DNA from: Candidatus Delongbacteria bacterium
GTDB taxonomy: Bacteria; CAIWAD01
Assembly: GCA_041675285.1 (NCBI GenBank)
Contig: JBAYTZ010000003.1
Coordinates: 62,001-126,000, forward strand
Length of the DNA: 64,000 bases
Direction: 5' to 3'
Each line of letters opens with the position of its first letter. Within the stretch, counting starts at the first letter, position 1. The notes under the pieces are model-generated. The model had not been told where the DNA came from, ran no database searches, and was given only the letters and a program-made list of their open reading frames with translations. This document shows positions 1 through 8,152 of the stretch, in pieces. A program made the translations under genes and the position numbers.

Positions 1-2043
1 GAAGCGCTGCAGGTAGAACTGCGTGTCCGTTCCCGAGCGCCGGGTCCAGACCGCCACCACCTCGCCACCCGCCTGGGTCGCCAGGCCCAGCAGGGTCGTC
101 TGCGTGTCCGTGGACAGCCCCACCGGTCGCCCGCTGTCGCCCCACAGCCGGCTTCCCGCGGCGTCCAGGCATTGCAGGCGGGCCCGCAGTTGGTTGCCCG
201 CGAGCAGGTCATAGCCCACGAAGAGCCGGTCGCCACCCCAGGCCAGCTGCGGACGGTACTGCTCGTAGTAGCCGGGGAGCTGCGGCTCGGCCGGAGCGAG
301 ATCCACCGGGGTCAGCAGCAGCTGGCCTTGCGCGTCGACCCGACTCAGCTGCAGCTGGTAGACGCCCTGCTCCGGCAGCAGCACGTCGCCGCACAGCCAG
401 AGCTCGTCGTCCACCGCCAGGCTCACCATGTCATATGGACCCGCCTGCGTTCCCACCGGCCGCTCGGTGTAGTCCCAGCGCCGCTGCCCGCTGTGCCCGT
501 CCACGGAGGCCAGGTAGAGGGTGCCGGCTGCGCTCCAGGTCAGCAGCGGACGTTCGCCGCCCATTCCCAGCTGCGTGGCGCCGCCGGACTGCCAGCTCTC
601 CGCCAGGAAGGCGGCGGCCGCGGGTTCCAGCTGTTCCTGGCCCAGCAGATTGCGGTGGGACAGTTGATGGCGCGAATGCTCCGCCTGACCGTCGGACTCC
701 ACCGCGGACCAGCCGGTCAGGATGCCGCCGTCCGAGCGCAGCGCGAAGTCCCACGAGTGGCCGCTCTGGCCCGTCGGTCCCAGCCGGCTCTGTTCCGCCG
801 ACCAGAGCTGCTGGCCTGCGGAGAGGCGCTGGACATGGAGGCCGTCGCCCTCTTCGAAGAGATAGGCCGGCCCGTGCGCGTCCACCGCCAGGTGGTAGAG
901 TTCGCCATTGCTGCCGTCCGCCACCACGTCCAGCGGCGCGGGGGCCGCCCAGACCTGATGCCCATCCCCGTCCAGCACCTGGGCCAGCCAATTGCCGGTT
1001 GGATCTTCCCAGGCCACCACGTGCGGCTGATCCGCGGCTCCGCCGGAGGCCACCCGCACGACCCGCGGACCGTAGTCCTCCAGCAGCACGCCCCCGGCCT
1101 GCCACAGGTCCTCCAGCCCCGCGTCCAGCAGTTGGGCGCGCAGGCCCGTCTCCGTGGTCCAGGCCGCCAGCGTGCGGCCGGCGCCCGCCGGACGGCAGGA
1201 GAAGTACAGCAGCGATTCGCCGCCCAGCAGACGCGTGCCGCCCGGCCAGAGCCAGCCCGCGTCGGGGCGCACGCCCAGCACGCCCAGCGGCCGCTCGATT
1301 CCCAGCTCGGCCGAGTGCGCCAGCAGCGCGTTGCCCAGTCCGTCGCCCAGCAGTTTGAAGTCCCAGGCGTTGACCGGCAGCGTCAAGCCGTCGGCGGGGA
1401 AATCGGGATCCGGCAATCCCTGACCGTCGACGTGCATCAGATGCAGGAACTGATCCGCGGCGCGCCAGGCTACCCAGGCGCCGCCCAGACCGTCCGCCGC
1501 CAGCTGGCGGTATTCGTCCGACATGCTCCGGCAGCGGTTGGCGGCGTCGCCGCAGTCGTAGACCGGCAGCGGCACGTCCTCGGCCAGCAGCAGGTCCTGA
1601 CCCCACTGGAAAGCGCCCTGGCCGCCGCCGTCCGTCACGCGCTGCAGGAACAGATCGCCCGCGTTCTCGCTGGTCACATCCTGCCAGAGCACGAAGGCGC
1701 CGCCGGCGCCGTCCGGCGCCAACACGGGCATGAAGGGCGTCAGGGCGGCGGGCGGGCCGGCCAGCGCGTCCACCGGACCCAGCCCCTCCGGCGCGGAGTG
1801 CCAGGCCGGCGCCGCCGGATTCGTCGCGTCGAGTTTCTGCAGGAACAAGCGCGCGCGCCCGTCGCGCATGTCACACCAGGCCGTGATCCAGTGGGCGTCG
1901 TCCACGGCCGTGGCGGATCCCTGGAAGCGCAGGTCGTGGCGGACGAAGAGGACCGTCCCGTCCGGCTGATCCGGCCAGGCCAGCGGCAGCGGCTGGGCCA
2001 GGGCGGCCAGGCTCGGCAGCAGGAGCAGCAGTGCCAATCTCAT
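1..2043 (-). CDS. Secreted ~1000-aa repeat protein, paralogue 1 (3' end outside window)
   Basis: The reading frame is open from an ATG at 2043 to the window edge (681 codons), so the C-terminus is missing. It starts with a clear signal peptide (MRLALLLLLPSLAALA) followed by QPLPLAWPD, the same N-terminal signature as the three genes upstream of it. The body is full of motifs of the form L-Q-x-L-D-x-x-G-x-x-L-W, as in PQQ-like or other beta-propeller surface proteins. A GAGG ribosome-binding site lies 6 nt before the ATG. It is the last visible member of a four-gene head-to-tail array. By analogy with its neighbours it should end in a PNPFNP sorting domain beyond base 1, which I cannot see. 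No enzymatic motif is recognised. Function is probably structural or adhesive at the cell surface (inference). Confidence 0.8.
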   Translation of the reverse strand, partial: MRLALLLLLPSLAALAQPLPLAWPDQPDGTVLFVRHDLRFQGSATAVDDAHWITAWCDMRDGRARLFLQKLDATNPAAPAWHSAPEGLGPVDALAGPPAALTPFMPVLAPDGAGGAFVLWQDVTSENAGDLFLQRVTDGGGQGAFQWGQDLLLAEDVPLPVYDCGDAANRCRSMSDEYRQLAADGLGGAWVAWRAADQFLHLMHVDGQGLPDPDFPADGLTLPVNAWDFKLLGDGLGNALLAHSAELGIERPLGVLGVRPDAGWLWPGGTRLLGGESLLYFSCRPAGAGRTLAAWTTETGLRAQLLDAGLEDLWQAGGVLLEDYGPRVVRVASGGAADQPHVVAWEDPTGNWLAQVLDGDGHQVWAAPAPLDVVADGSNGELYHLAVDAHGPAYLFEEGDGLHVQRLSAGQQLWSAEQSRLGPTGQSGHSWDFALRSDGGILTGWSAVESDGQAEHSRHQLSHRNLLGQEQLEPAAAAFLAESWQSGGATQLGMGGERPLLTWSAAGTLYLASVDGHSGQRRWDYTERPVGTQAGPYDMVSLAVDDELWLCGDVLLPEQGVYQLQLSRVDAQGQLLLTPVDLAPAEPQLPGYYEQYRPQLAWGGDRLFVGYDLLAGNQLRARLQCLDAAGSRLWGDSGRPVGLSTDTQTTLLGLATQAGGEVVAVWTRRSGTDTQFYLQRF

Positions 2044-2113
2044 GGTGAACCTCAGCTGAGTGTTCGGGCGGGAGTCGCGCGCTCCCGCAGTCCTTGTGTT
2101 GGAATCATGCGAA

Positions 2114-5100
2114 TCAGCGCAGCAGCAGCATGCGCCGCGCCTCCTGGCGGCCGGCGGTGCTCAGGCGGTACACGTAGAGCCCGCTGCCCAGTTCGCGGCC
2201 GGCCTCATCCCGCGCGTCGAAGCGCAGGCTGTGCGCGCCGGCGGGCAGCTCGCCGTCCTGTAACACGCGCACGCGCTGCCCGGCCAGGTTGAAGATCTCC
2301 AGCCGCACCGGGCTGGCCTGGGCCAGCGTGAAACGCAGGATGGTCTCGGGGTTGAAAGGATTGGGCCGATTGGGTTCCAGCCGAAAAGCCGCCGGATGGG
2401 CGGGCTGATCCACGGCCGTGTTGACGTGCAACACGTCCAGGCGGGTCAGGCGGGATTGCAGCCCGTAGCCGAGGAAGCTGCCCCGGTGGTCGCTCCAGCT
2501 CAGCCAGACGTCCCCCAGCGGCGCCGGTGCCAATTCGGCGTTCGCTGCCAGCGAGGGCAACAGCGGCGCCGGCGCGGCAAAGATCGGCTGCGCGTCCCCC
2601 TCCGGCAGCCGGGCCGCGCGCAACCACCAGTCGTTGGCGTCCTGGTTGTACTCCAGCAGCACCAGCGCGTGCTCGCCGTCCGCGTGGGTCAGGGCCCAGC
2701 TGACCGTCTGGCTTGCGTCGGGCGTGTCCAGGGACCAGATCCGCTCCACGGCACCCTGGGCCGAGCGGCGCTCCAGCTGGAAGCGCACGCGGTCGCCGTC
2801 CCAGCGGCCGCGGCCCAGCCAGAGCGAGCCCTCGTCGTCCGGCACCAGTGCCAGACTGGTCAGAACGACGGAGGCCTCCGTGTGACGCCACAGTTCGTGA
2901 CCCTCGGCGTCCACGCGCACCAGGCGCCAGCGCGTCAGGCCGTCCTCCAGTTGGTCGCGCACGCCCGCCAGCAGCGTGCCGTCCGGCAGGATCTGGAGCA
3001 GGCTTTCGGCACTCCAGCCCGCGTAGTCCAGCCCCAGTCCCAGACCGCGGCCCCCGTTCTCGGCGAAGACCAGGGCGCCTGACAGCGTGACGACCTGCAG
3101 GTAGACGCTGGTGCCTGCGGCGGTCCACTGGCCCCAGAGCACGCCCACCGTTCCGTTGCCGAAGGGTGCCAGCCCCAGCAGCCTCGTCCAGGCGTCTCCC
3201 GCCGGCGACAGGGCAAGGCCCGCCTCGCCCCAGCGCCGCGTGCCGACGCCGTCCAGCAGCTGCACGCGCACCTGGTTGAGATTGGCGGCGGAGTGCTCCC
3301 AGGCCGCCACCACGTGGGTGCCCATTCCGGTCAGCCGGGGATTCTGCTGGTCGAAGTAACCGGGATCCTCCAGCGCCGCGGGCGCCAACTGGACTGGCCC
3401 GGCCGCCAGCTGGCCTGCTTCGTCCACCCGGCAGACTTCCAGCAGCGTGCGCCCCGACTCGTCCGCCGTCACCGAGGCCGCCAGCCAGGTTCCCACGGTC
3501 GCCGCTGCCGTTGACTGCACGCTCAAGCCGGGCCGACCCAGCACGGGCCGCTCGCGGAAGCCCCAGTCCAGGCGGCCGTCGTGGCCGTTCACCTGCACGC
3601 TGTAGAGCGAGTCGCCGGTCTGCCAAGTCAGCAGCGGGTCCACGTCGCCCTGCAGCAGCCGGACGCCCGAGGCGGATTCCAGCGCTTCCGTCAGGAACAC
3701 GGCCGCGGCGGGATCCACCTGCTCCACGCCGTCCAGGTCACGCCGGGACAGCCGCTGACAGGCGAGGCTCAGGCCGCTGGCCGGGCGATACTCCGTCCAG
3801 CCGGTGCGCAGGCCGCCGTCCGCGTCGAGGCGGAAATCCCAGGCAGCCGTGTAGGTGCCGGGCGTTCCCAGTCGCGTGAGGTCCGGATCCCAGCCGGCGT
3901 GGCCCGCCAGGTCCAGGCGCTGCACATGCAGGCCCTCGTCCTCGCGGAAGAGATAGGCCAGGCCGCCGGCATCCAGGACCAGCGCCTCGAGGGATCCCGG
4001 CTGACCGTCGTTGAGCACTTCCAGCGAGACGGGCTGGGTCCACTGCGCGTGACCGCTATCGTCCAGCAGCTGGGCCTGCCAGGATTCGTTTTGATGACCC
4101 CAGGCGACGGCCAGCGGCGTTCCCGGCGTTCCCGTGGCCGTTCGAACCCCCCAGGCCGGACCGGCGGAGAGCAGCTCGCCTCCGGGGGTCCAGAGGCTCT
4201 CCAGCGCCGTGTCCAGCAGTTGGGTCCGCGCCACCGATTCGCTGGTCCAGGCCAGCAGCAGGCGCCCGTCCGCCGTCAGGCTGGCGTCAAAGGTGTTGGC
4301 GTCCCCCTCCGACACCACGCGCGAGATCTCGGGCAGCAACCAGCCGCCATCCGGCCGCACGCCCAGCACGGCCAGGGCCCAGCCGCTCGCTCCGGACGAG
4401 GTATGGATCACAAGCAGATTGCCCGCCGGGTCCGTCAACAAGCGATACTCCCAGGAGGTGACGGGCAGCTCGAGGCCCGCGGCCGGGAAATCCGGGTCCG
4501 GCTGGCCGCCCTCCGCCACGTGCTGAACCTGCAGCGTGCCCACGGCCGTGCGCCAGGCCACCCAGACTCCGCCCGTCCCGTCGGGGGCCAAGCGGCGCCA
4601 GGAGTCCATCCAGCTGCGGCAGCGGCCGGGGTCGCGGCAGTCGTCATAGGGCAGGGGCAGATCCTCCACCAGCACGAGATCCTGCTCCCAGAGGAACTCG
4701 CCCTGCCCGCCCGCGCCGTCTCCTACCCGCTGCAGCAGCAGATCCCCCCGCCCGTCGGACTGGGCGTCCTGCCACAGCAGGTAGGCGCCGCCCGCCGGAG
4801 CCGGGGCCAACTGGGGCATGACGGGAGACAGCGCCGCGGGCGGGCCGGCCAGACCCTCCACGGGTCCCAGACCTTCCGCCTCCCCGCGCCAGGCGCCGGC
4901 GGACGGATGGTCGGGATCCAGCTTCTGCAGGAACAGGCGTCCGCGCCCGTCCCGCATGTCACACCAGGTGGTGATCCAGCGGCCGTCGTCGGCCACGGTG
5001 GAGGAGCCGGTGAAGCGCGTGGGATGGGCCACGTAGAGCACGGTCCCGGCCGGTTGATCGGGCCAGGCCAGCGGCAGGGGCTGGGCCAGCGCACCCAGCG

Positions 5101-5131
5101 GGATCAGCACGAGCAGCGGCAGGACTTTCAT
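2114..5131 (-). CDS. Secreted ~1000-aa repeat protein with C-terminal sorting domain, paralogue 2
   Basis: The protein has 1005 residues. A signal peptide (MKVLPLLVLIPLGALA) precedes the family signature QPLPLAWPD. The long body contains repeated L-D-x-x-G-x-x-x-W units typical of beta-propeller-like exported proteins. The last 90 residues contain PNRPNPFNPET, then LEIFNLAGQRVRVL, and end in RRMLLLR. This is the FlgD-like/type IX type A sorting domain architecture of FCB bacteria. GGAG lies 5 nt before the ATG. Only 12 nt separate its start from the stop of paralogue 3, so the four genes are probably cotranscribed. No catalytic residues are recognised. Surface localisation is inferred from the signal peptide and the tail. 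Confidence 0.85.
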   Translation of the reverse strand: MKVLPLLVLIPLGALAQPLPLAWPDQPAGTVLYVAHPTRFTGSSTVADDGRWITTWCDMRDGRGRLFLQKLDPDHPSAGAWRGEAEGLGPVEGLAGPPAALSPVMPQLAPAPAGGAYLLWQDAQSDGRGDLLLQRVGDGAGGQGEFLWEQDLVLVEDLPLPYDDCRDPGRCRSWMDSWRRLAPDGTGGVWVAWRTAVGTLQVQHVAEGGQPDPDFPAAGLELPVTSWEYRLLTDPAGNLLVIHTSSGASGWALAVLGVRPDGGWLLPEISRVVSEGDANTFDASLTADGRLLLAWTSESVARTQLLDTALESLWTPGGELLSAGPAWGVRTATGTPGTPLAVAWGHQNESWQAQLLDDSGHAQWTQPVSLEVLNDGQPGSLEALVLDAGGLAYLFREDEGLHVQRLDLAGHAGWDPDLTRLGTPGTYTAAWDFRLDADGGLRTGWTEYRPASGLSLACQRLSRRDLDGVEQVDPAAAVFLTEALESASGVRLLQGDVDPLLTWQTGDSLYSVQVNGHDGRLDWGFRERPVLGRPGLSVQSTAAATVGTWLAASVTADESGRTLLEVCRVDEAGQLAAGPVQLAPAALEDPGYFDQQNPRLTGMGTHVVAAWEHSAANLNQVRVQLLDGVGTRRWGEAGLALSPAGDAWTRLLGLAPFGNGTVGVLWGQWTAAGTSVYLQVVTLSGALVFAENGGRGLGLGLDYAGWSAESLLQILPDGTLLAGVRDQLEDGLTRWRLVRVDAEGHELWRHTEASVVLTSLALVPDDEGSLWLGRGRWDGDRVRFQLERRSAQGAVERIWSLDTPDASQTVSWALTHADGEHALVLLEYNQDANDWWLRAARLPEGDAQPIFAAPAPLLPSLAANAELAPAPLGDVWLSWSDHRGSFLGYGLQSRLTRLDVLHVNTAVDQPAHPAAFRLEPNRPNPFNPETILRFTLAQASPVRLEIFNLAGQRVRVLQDGELPAGAHSLRFDARDEAGRELGSGLYVYRLSTAGRQEARRMLLLR

Positions 5132-5143
5132 GGTGTCTCCTGA

Positions 5144-8140
5144 TCAACGAACCAGCAGCATGCGTCCCGTGCGGCTTTGGCCGCCGGCACTCAGGCGCTG
5201 GAAGTAGAGCCCGCTGCCCAGTTCGCGTCCGGACTCGTCGCGGGCGTCGAAGCGCAGGCTGTGCGCGCCGGCGGGCAGCTCGCCGTTCTGTAACACGCGC
5301 ACGCGCTGCCCGGCCAGGTTGAAGATCTCCAGCCGCACCGGGCCGGCCTGGGCCAGCGTGAAGCGCAGCGTGGTCTCGGGGTTGAAGGGGTTGGGCCGAT
5401 TGGGCTCCAGCCGGAAGGCCGCCGGCTGGGCGGGCGCCTCCACGGCCGTGTTGAGGTCCAGCACGTCCAGGCGGGTCAGGCGGACTTGGTCGCCATAGCC
5501 GAAGGGCGTGCAGCGCCTGTCCTCCCAGCCTAGCCAGAGATCGCCATGGGGTGCGGGAGCCAGGAAGGCGGGGTAATTGTCCGCTTGCGGCGTGGTCAAC
5601 AAGTCGTCGAAGAGCAAGGGCATGTTCGTCTGCTCCTCGTCCACCAGGTGGCCGCGCACGCGCAGTCCCGTGTCACTCTGAGTGGAGCGGAGAATGCTCA
5701 CCACGGCCTCCTGGCTTTCGCCCGGAACCCAGCACCAGGTGAAGAGCTGGTGGTCGCTCTCCAGCGGCAGGTTCCAACTGCGTTCGTCGTCCCCGGCCGC
5801 CGTCAGCCGGAGGAAGAGCAGGCGCTCCTGGTTGTCGATGAACTGCGGGATCTCCAGCATCAGCCGGCCCTGGGAGTCCTGCCGGAGGCTCAACCCCTCG
5901 GCCTGGAGATGGCTCAGGTGGCGGATCCAGCGCGAGTCCCCCGCCGTGTCGAAGGCCTGCAGGCTGAGAGTGGATCCCGTGCGCAGGGCCAGCAGGCAAC
6001 CGCCCTCCGCCGTGGCCAGGAAGCCGGTCTGGGACTGCCAGCGCTGGTAGTCGAGGCTGGCCAGCCGCCCGCGGCCGTCGTGGTCCGGGTAGCGGGGTTG
6101 ACCTGCCGCGTCATAGCTCTGCAGGTAGTAGCCCAGGTTCGCCGGATCCTGATCGGCCCAGCCGATGTCCACGCCGCCAGCGGGATGAAGCCCCCAGCCG
6201 CCCAGCCGTTGGTTTGGACGCAGCCCGCCCACAGTCACGCCCGCCTCGCCCCAGAGCAGGGCGCCGGTCTCGTCGAGGGCTTGCAGCCGATAGGTGCTGA
6301 GATCATTGGCGAGCACATAGGCCTGCCCGGCGGACGCCAGCACCTGGCCGTAGTACAGGCCCTGATAGTCGGGGTTCAGATTGAGGCCGGGGAAGGGGTT
6401 GGCGCACTCGGCCAGCACCTGGCCCGCGCGGTCGACCTTCTGCACGCGATACCCGGGCAAGCCGGTCTCCGGCTGTGACACGGTACTCAGCACCCAGCAG
6501 CCGTCCTCCACCTCCGCGCCCGCCACCTGCTCGTAGGGGATGACGGGTCCCAGGGGGCGCTCCCGGGCGCCCCAACGGGGGTCGCCGGAGGCTTCTGCGG
6601 TGGAGAGCAGGAACAGGGAATCTCCCGCGCACCACGTCGTGAAGACGTCGTCCGCGCCGGCGAGCAGGGCCTTCGCGCTCTCGTGGCTGTTGTCGAACTG
6701 GAAGAAACGGTCGGCGGGCGGATCCAGCAGGTCCAGTCCTCCGGGATCGCGGCGGACCAGCTGCACGTGCGTCTGGCCGTCCGCCCGGGCAGACAGGCCG
6801 ACGCTCCAGGCGCCCGGGCCCTCGTGCGACAGTCCCCAGGGCCAGCCGGCGTGGCTGCCCGGCGCCAGCCGCGTGCGCTCCGCCGGCCAGAGCGGCGCGC
6901 CGGCCGGATCCAGGCGTTGGGCGTAAGCGACGTCGTAATACAACGCGACGCAGAACAGGCCCTGCTCGTCCGCCTCCAACAGGAGCACGCGCTCGGGGTT
7001 GGCGTCGCCCACCAGCTCCAGCGGGGCGGGCTGCGGCCAGCCCAATTGGCCGCTGGCGTCCAGCTGCAGGGCCACGTTGCCCGCGGGCGTGGAGTGGGCC
7101 AGGTAGTAGGGCGTGGCGCCCTGGGTCGTGCAGACTCTCAGCCACGCGGCGTCCGTCAGCCCCGCGGGCAGGCCGCCCGCCGGCCAGAGGTCCTGCAAGG
7201 CGGCGTCCAGCAGCTGCAGGCGCAGCTCCATCACGCCCGGGGAGTAGCCGTCCACCCAGCCAGCCAGGACGCGGTCGTCCCCGGTCGGCTCGACGGCGAA
7301 GGCCGTGACCACGGCGTCCACCGCGCTCAGCCGGCGGCTGGTCTCGTGCAACAGGTAGAGCCCGTTGGGCCGCACGCCCGTCGCCCAGAGTGCGTTGCCC
7401 TGATCCAGGTGGAAAAGCAGGGCGTTGCCCTGTCCGTCGGCCAGCAGCTGGTAGTTCCAAGTGGAAAAGGGCAGCACCAGGCCGTCCGCGGGGAAGTCTG
7501 GATCCGGCACGCCGCCGGCCTCCACGTGCAGCAGGCGCTGGCGGTACTCGCCGTCCCACCAGGTGACCCACGCGCCGCCCTGGCCGTCGGCGCAGAGCCG
7601 GCGGTACGGGTCCATCAGCCCGCGGCAGCGTTCGGCATCGTCCCGACAATCCTCGCCGGGAATGGGCGCGTCGTCCGCCAGCAGCAGGTCGGCGGGCCAG
7701 AGGAAGGCGCCCGGGCCGCCCGCGTCGCCCACCTGTTGCAGGCGCAGCTCGCCCTGGAAGGAACTGGTGGCTTCACTCCAGAGCAGGAAGGCCCCGCCCT
7801 GCCCGTCGGGGGCCAGCGCGGGCGAGATCACGGCCAGGGGACTGACAGGCCCCACCAGGGCCTCCACGCGCCCCAGACCCTCCACTTGACTGCTCCAGGC
7901 TCCGGGAGCCGCGGGTGCCGCGGCGGAGAACTTCTGCGCCATCAGGCGGGAGTTGCCGTCCCGCGCGTCGCACCAGGCCAGGATCAGGCTGTCCCCGCCG
8001 GCTGCGGCGTGGGCGCCGTCGAAGAGCCGGGATCGTGTGACGTACAACACGGATCCGGCCGGCTTGTCCGGCCAGGCCAGCGGCAGGGGCTGGGCCTGGA
8101 GAGCGAGCGGCAGACTGAGGATCAGCAGCAGCGTACGCAT
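5144..8140 (-). CDS. Secreted ~1000-aa repeat protein with C-terminal sorting domain, paralogue 3
   Basis: The protein has 998 residues from the ATG at 8140. A TTG directly before it is in frame, but the GGAGG 5 nt upstream favours the ATG. It has a signal peptide (MRTLLLILSLPLALQA), the QPLPLAWPD signature, propeller-like repeats and a C-terminal PNPFNPET sorting domain. The tail is almost identical to that of paralogue 4, including at synonymous positions, while the bodies are clearly diverged. The gene starts 12 nt after the stop of paralogue 4 and ends 12 nt before the start of paralogue 2. Function beyond export is unknown. Confidence 0.85.
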   Translation of the reverse strand: MRTLLLILSLPLALQAQPLPLAWPDKPAGSVLYVTRSRLFDGAHAAAGGDSLILAWCDARDGNSRLMAQKFSAAAPAAPGAWSSQVEGLGRVEALVGPVSPLAVISPALAPDGQGGAFLLWSEATSSFQGELRLQQVGDAGGPGAFLWPADLLLADDAPIPGEDCRDDAERCRGLMDPYRRLCADGQGGAWVTWWDGEYRQRLLHVEAGGVPDPDFPADGLVLPFSTWNYQLLADGQGNALLFHLDQGNALWATGVRPNGLYLLHETSRRLSAVDAVVTAFAVEPTGDDRVLAGWVDGYSPGVMELRLQLLDAALQDLWPAGGLPAGLTDAAWLRVCTTQGATPYYLAHSTPAGNVALQLDASGQLGWPQPAPLELVGDANPERVLLLEADEQGLFCVALYYDVAYAQRLDPAGAPLWPAERTRLAPGSHAGWPWGLSHEGPGAWSVGLSARADGQTHVQLVRRDPGGLDLLDPPADRFFQFDNSHESAKALLAGADDVFTTWCAGDSLFLLSTAEASGDPRWGARERPLGPVIPYEQVAGAEVEDGCWVLSTVSQPETGLPGYRVQKVDRAGQVLAECANPFPGLNLNPDYQGLYYGQVLASAGQAYVLANDLSTYRLQALDETGALLWGEAGVTVGGLRPNQRLGGWGLHPAGGVDIGWADQDPANLGYYLQSYDAAGQPRYPDHDGRGRLASLDYQRWQSQTGFLATAEGGCLLALRTGSTLSLQAFDTAGDSRWIRHLSHLQAEGLSLRQDSQGRLMLEIPQFIDNQERLLFLRLTAAGDDERSWNLPLESDHQLFTWCWVPGESQEAVVSILRSTQSDTGLRVRGHLVDEEQTNMPLLFDDLLTTPQADNYPAFLAPAPHGDLWLGWEDRRCTPFGYGDQVRLTRLDVLDLNTAVEAPAQPAAFRLEPNRPNPFNPETTLRFTLAQAGPVRLEIFNLAGQRVRVLQNGELPAGAHSLRFDARDESGRELGSGLYFQRLSAGGQSRTGRMLLVR
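5160..5460. repeat. Homogenised sorting-domain repeat, copy in paralogue 3
   Basis: This segment encodes the sorting domain of paralogue 3. It is nearly identical at the nucleotide level, silent sites included, to 8169-8469 in paralogue 4 (offset 3009). A more diverged copy lies at about 2130-2430 in paralogue 2. The similarity falls off sharply in the bodies, which suggests gene conversion or recent tail replacement. Confidence 0.75.
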
Positions 8141-8152
8141 CAAATCCTCCGG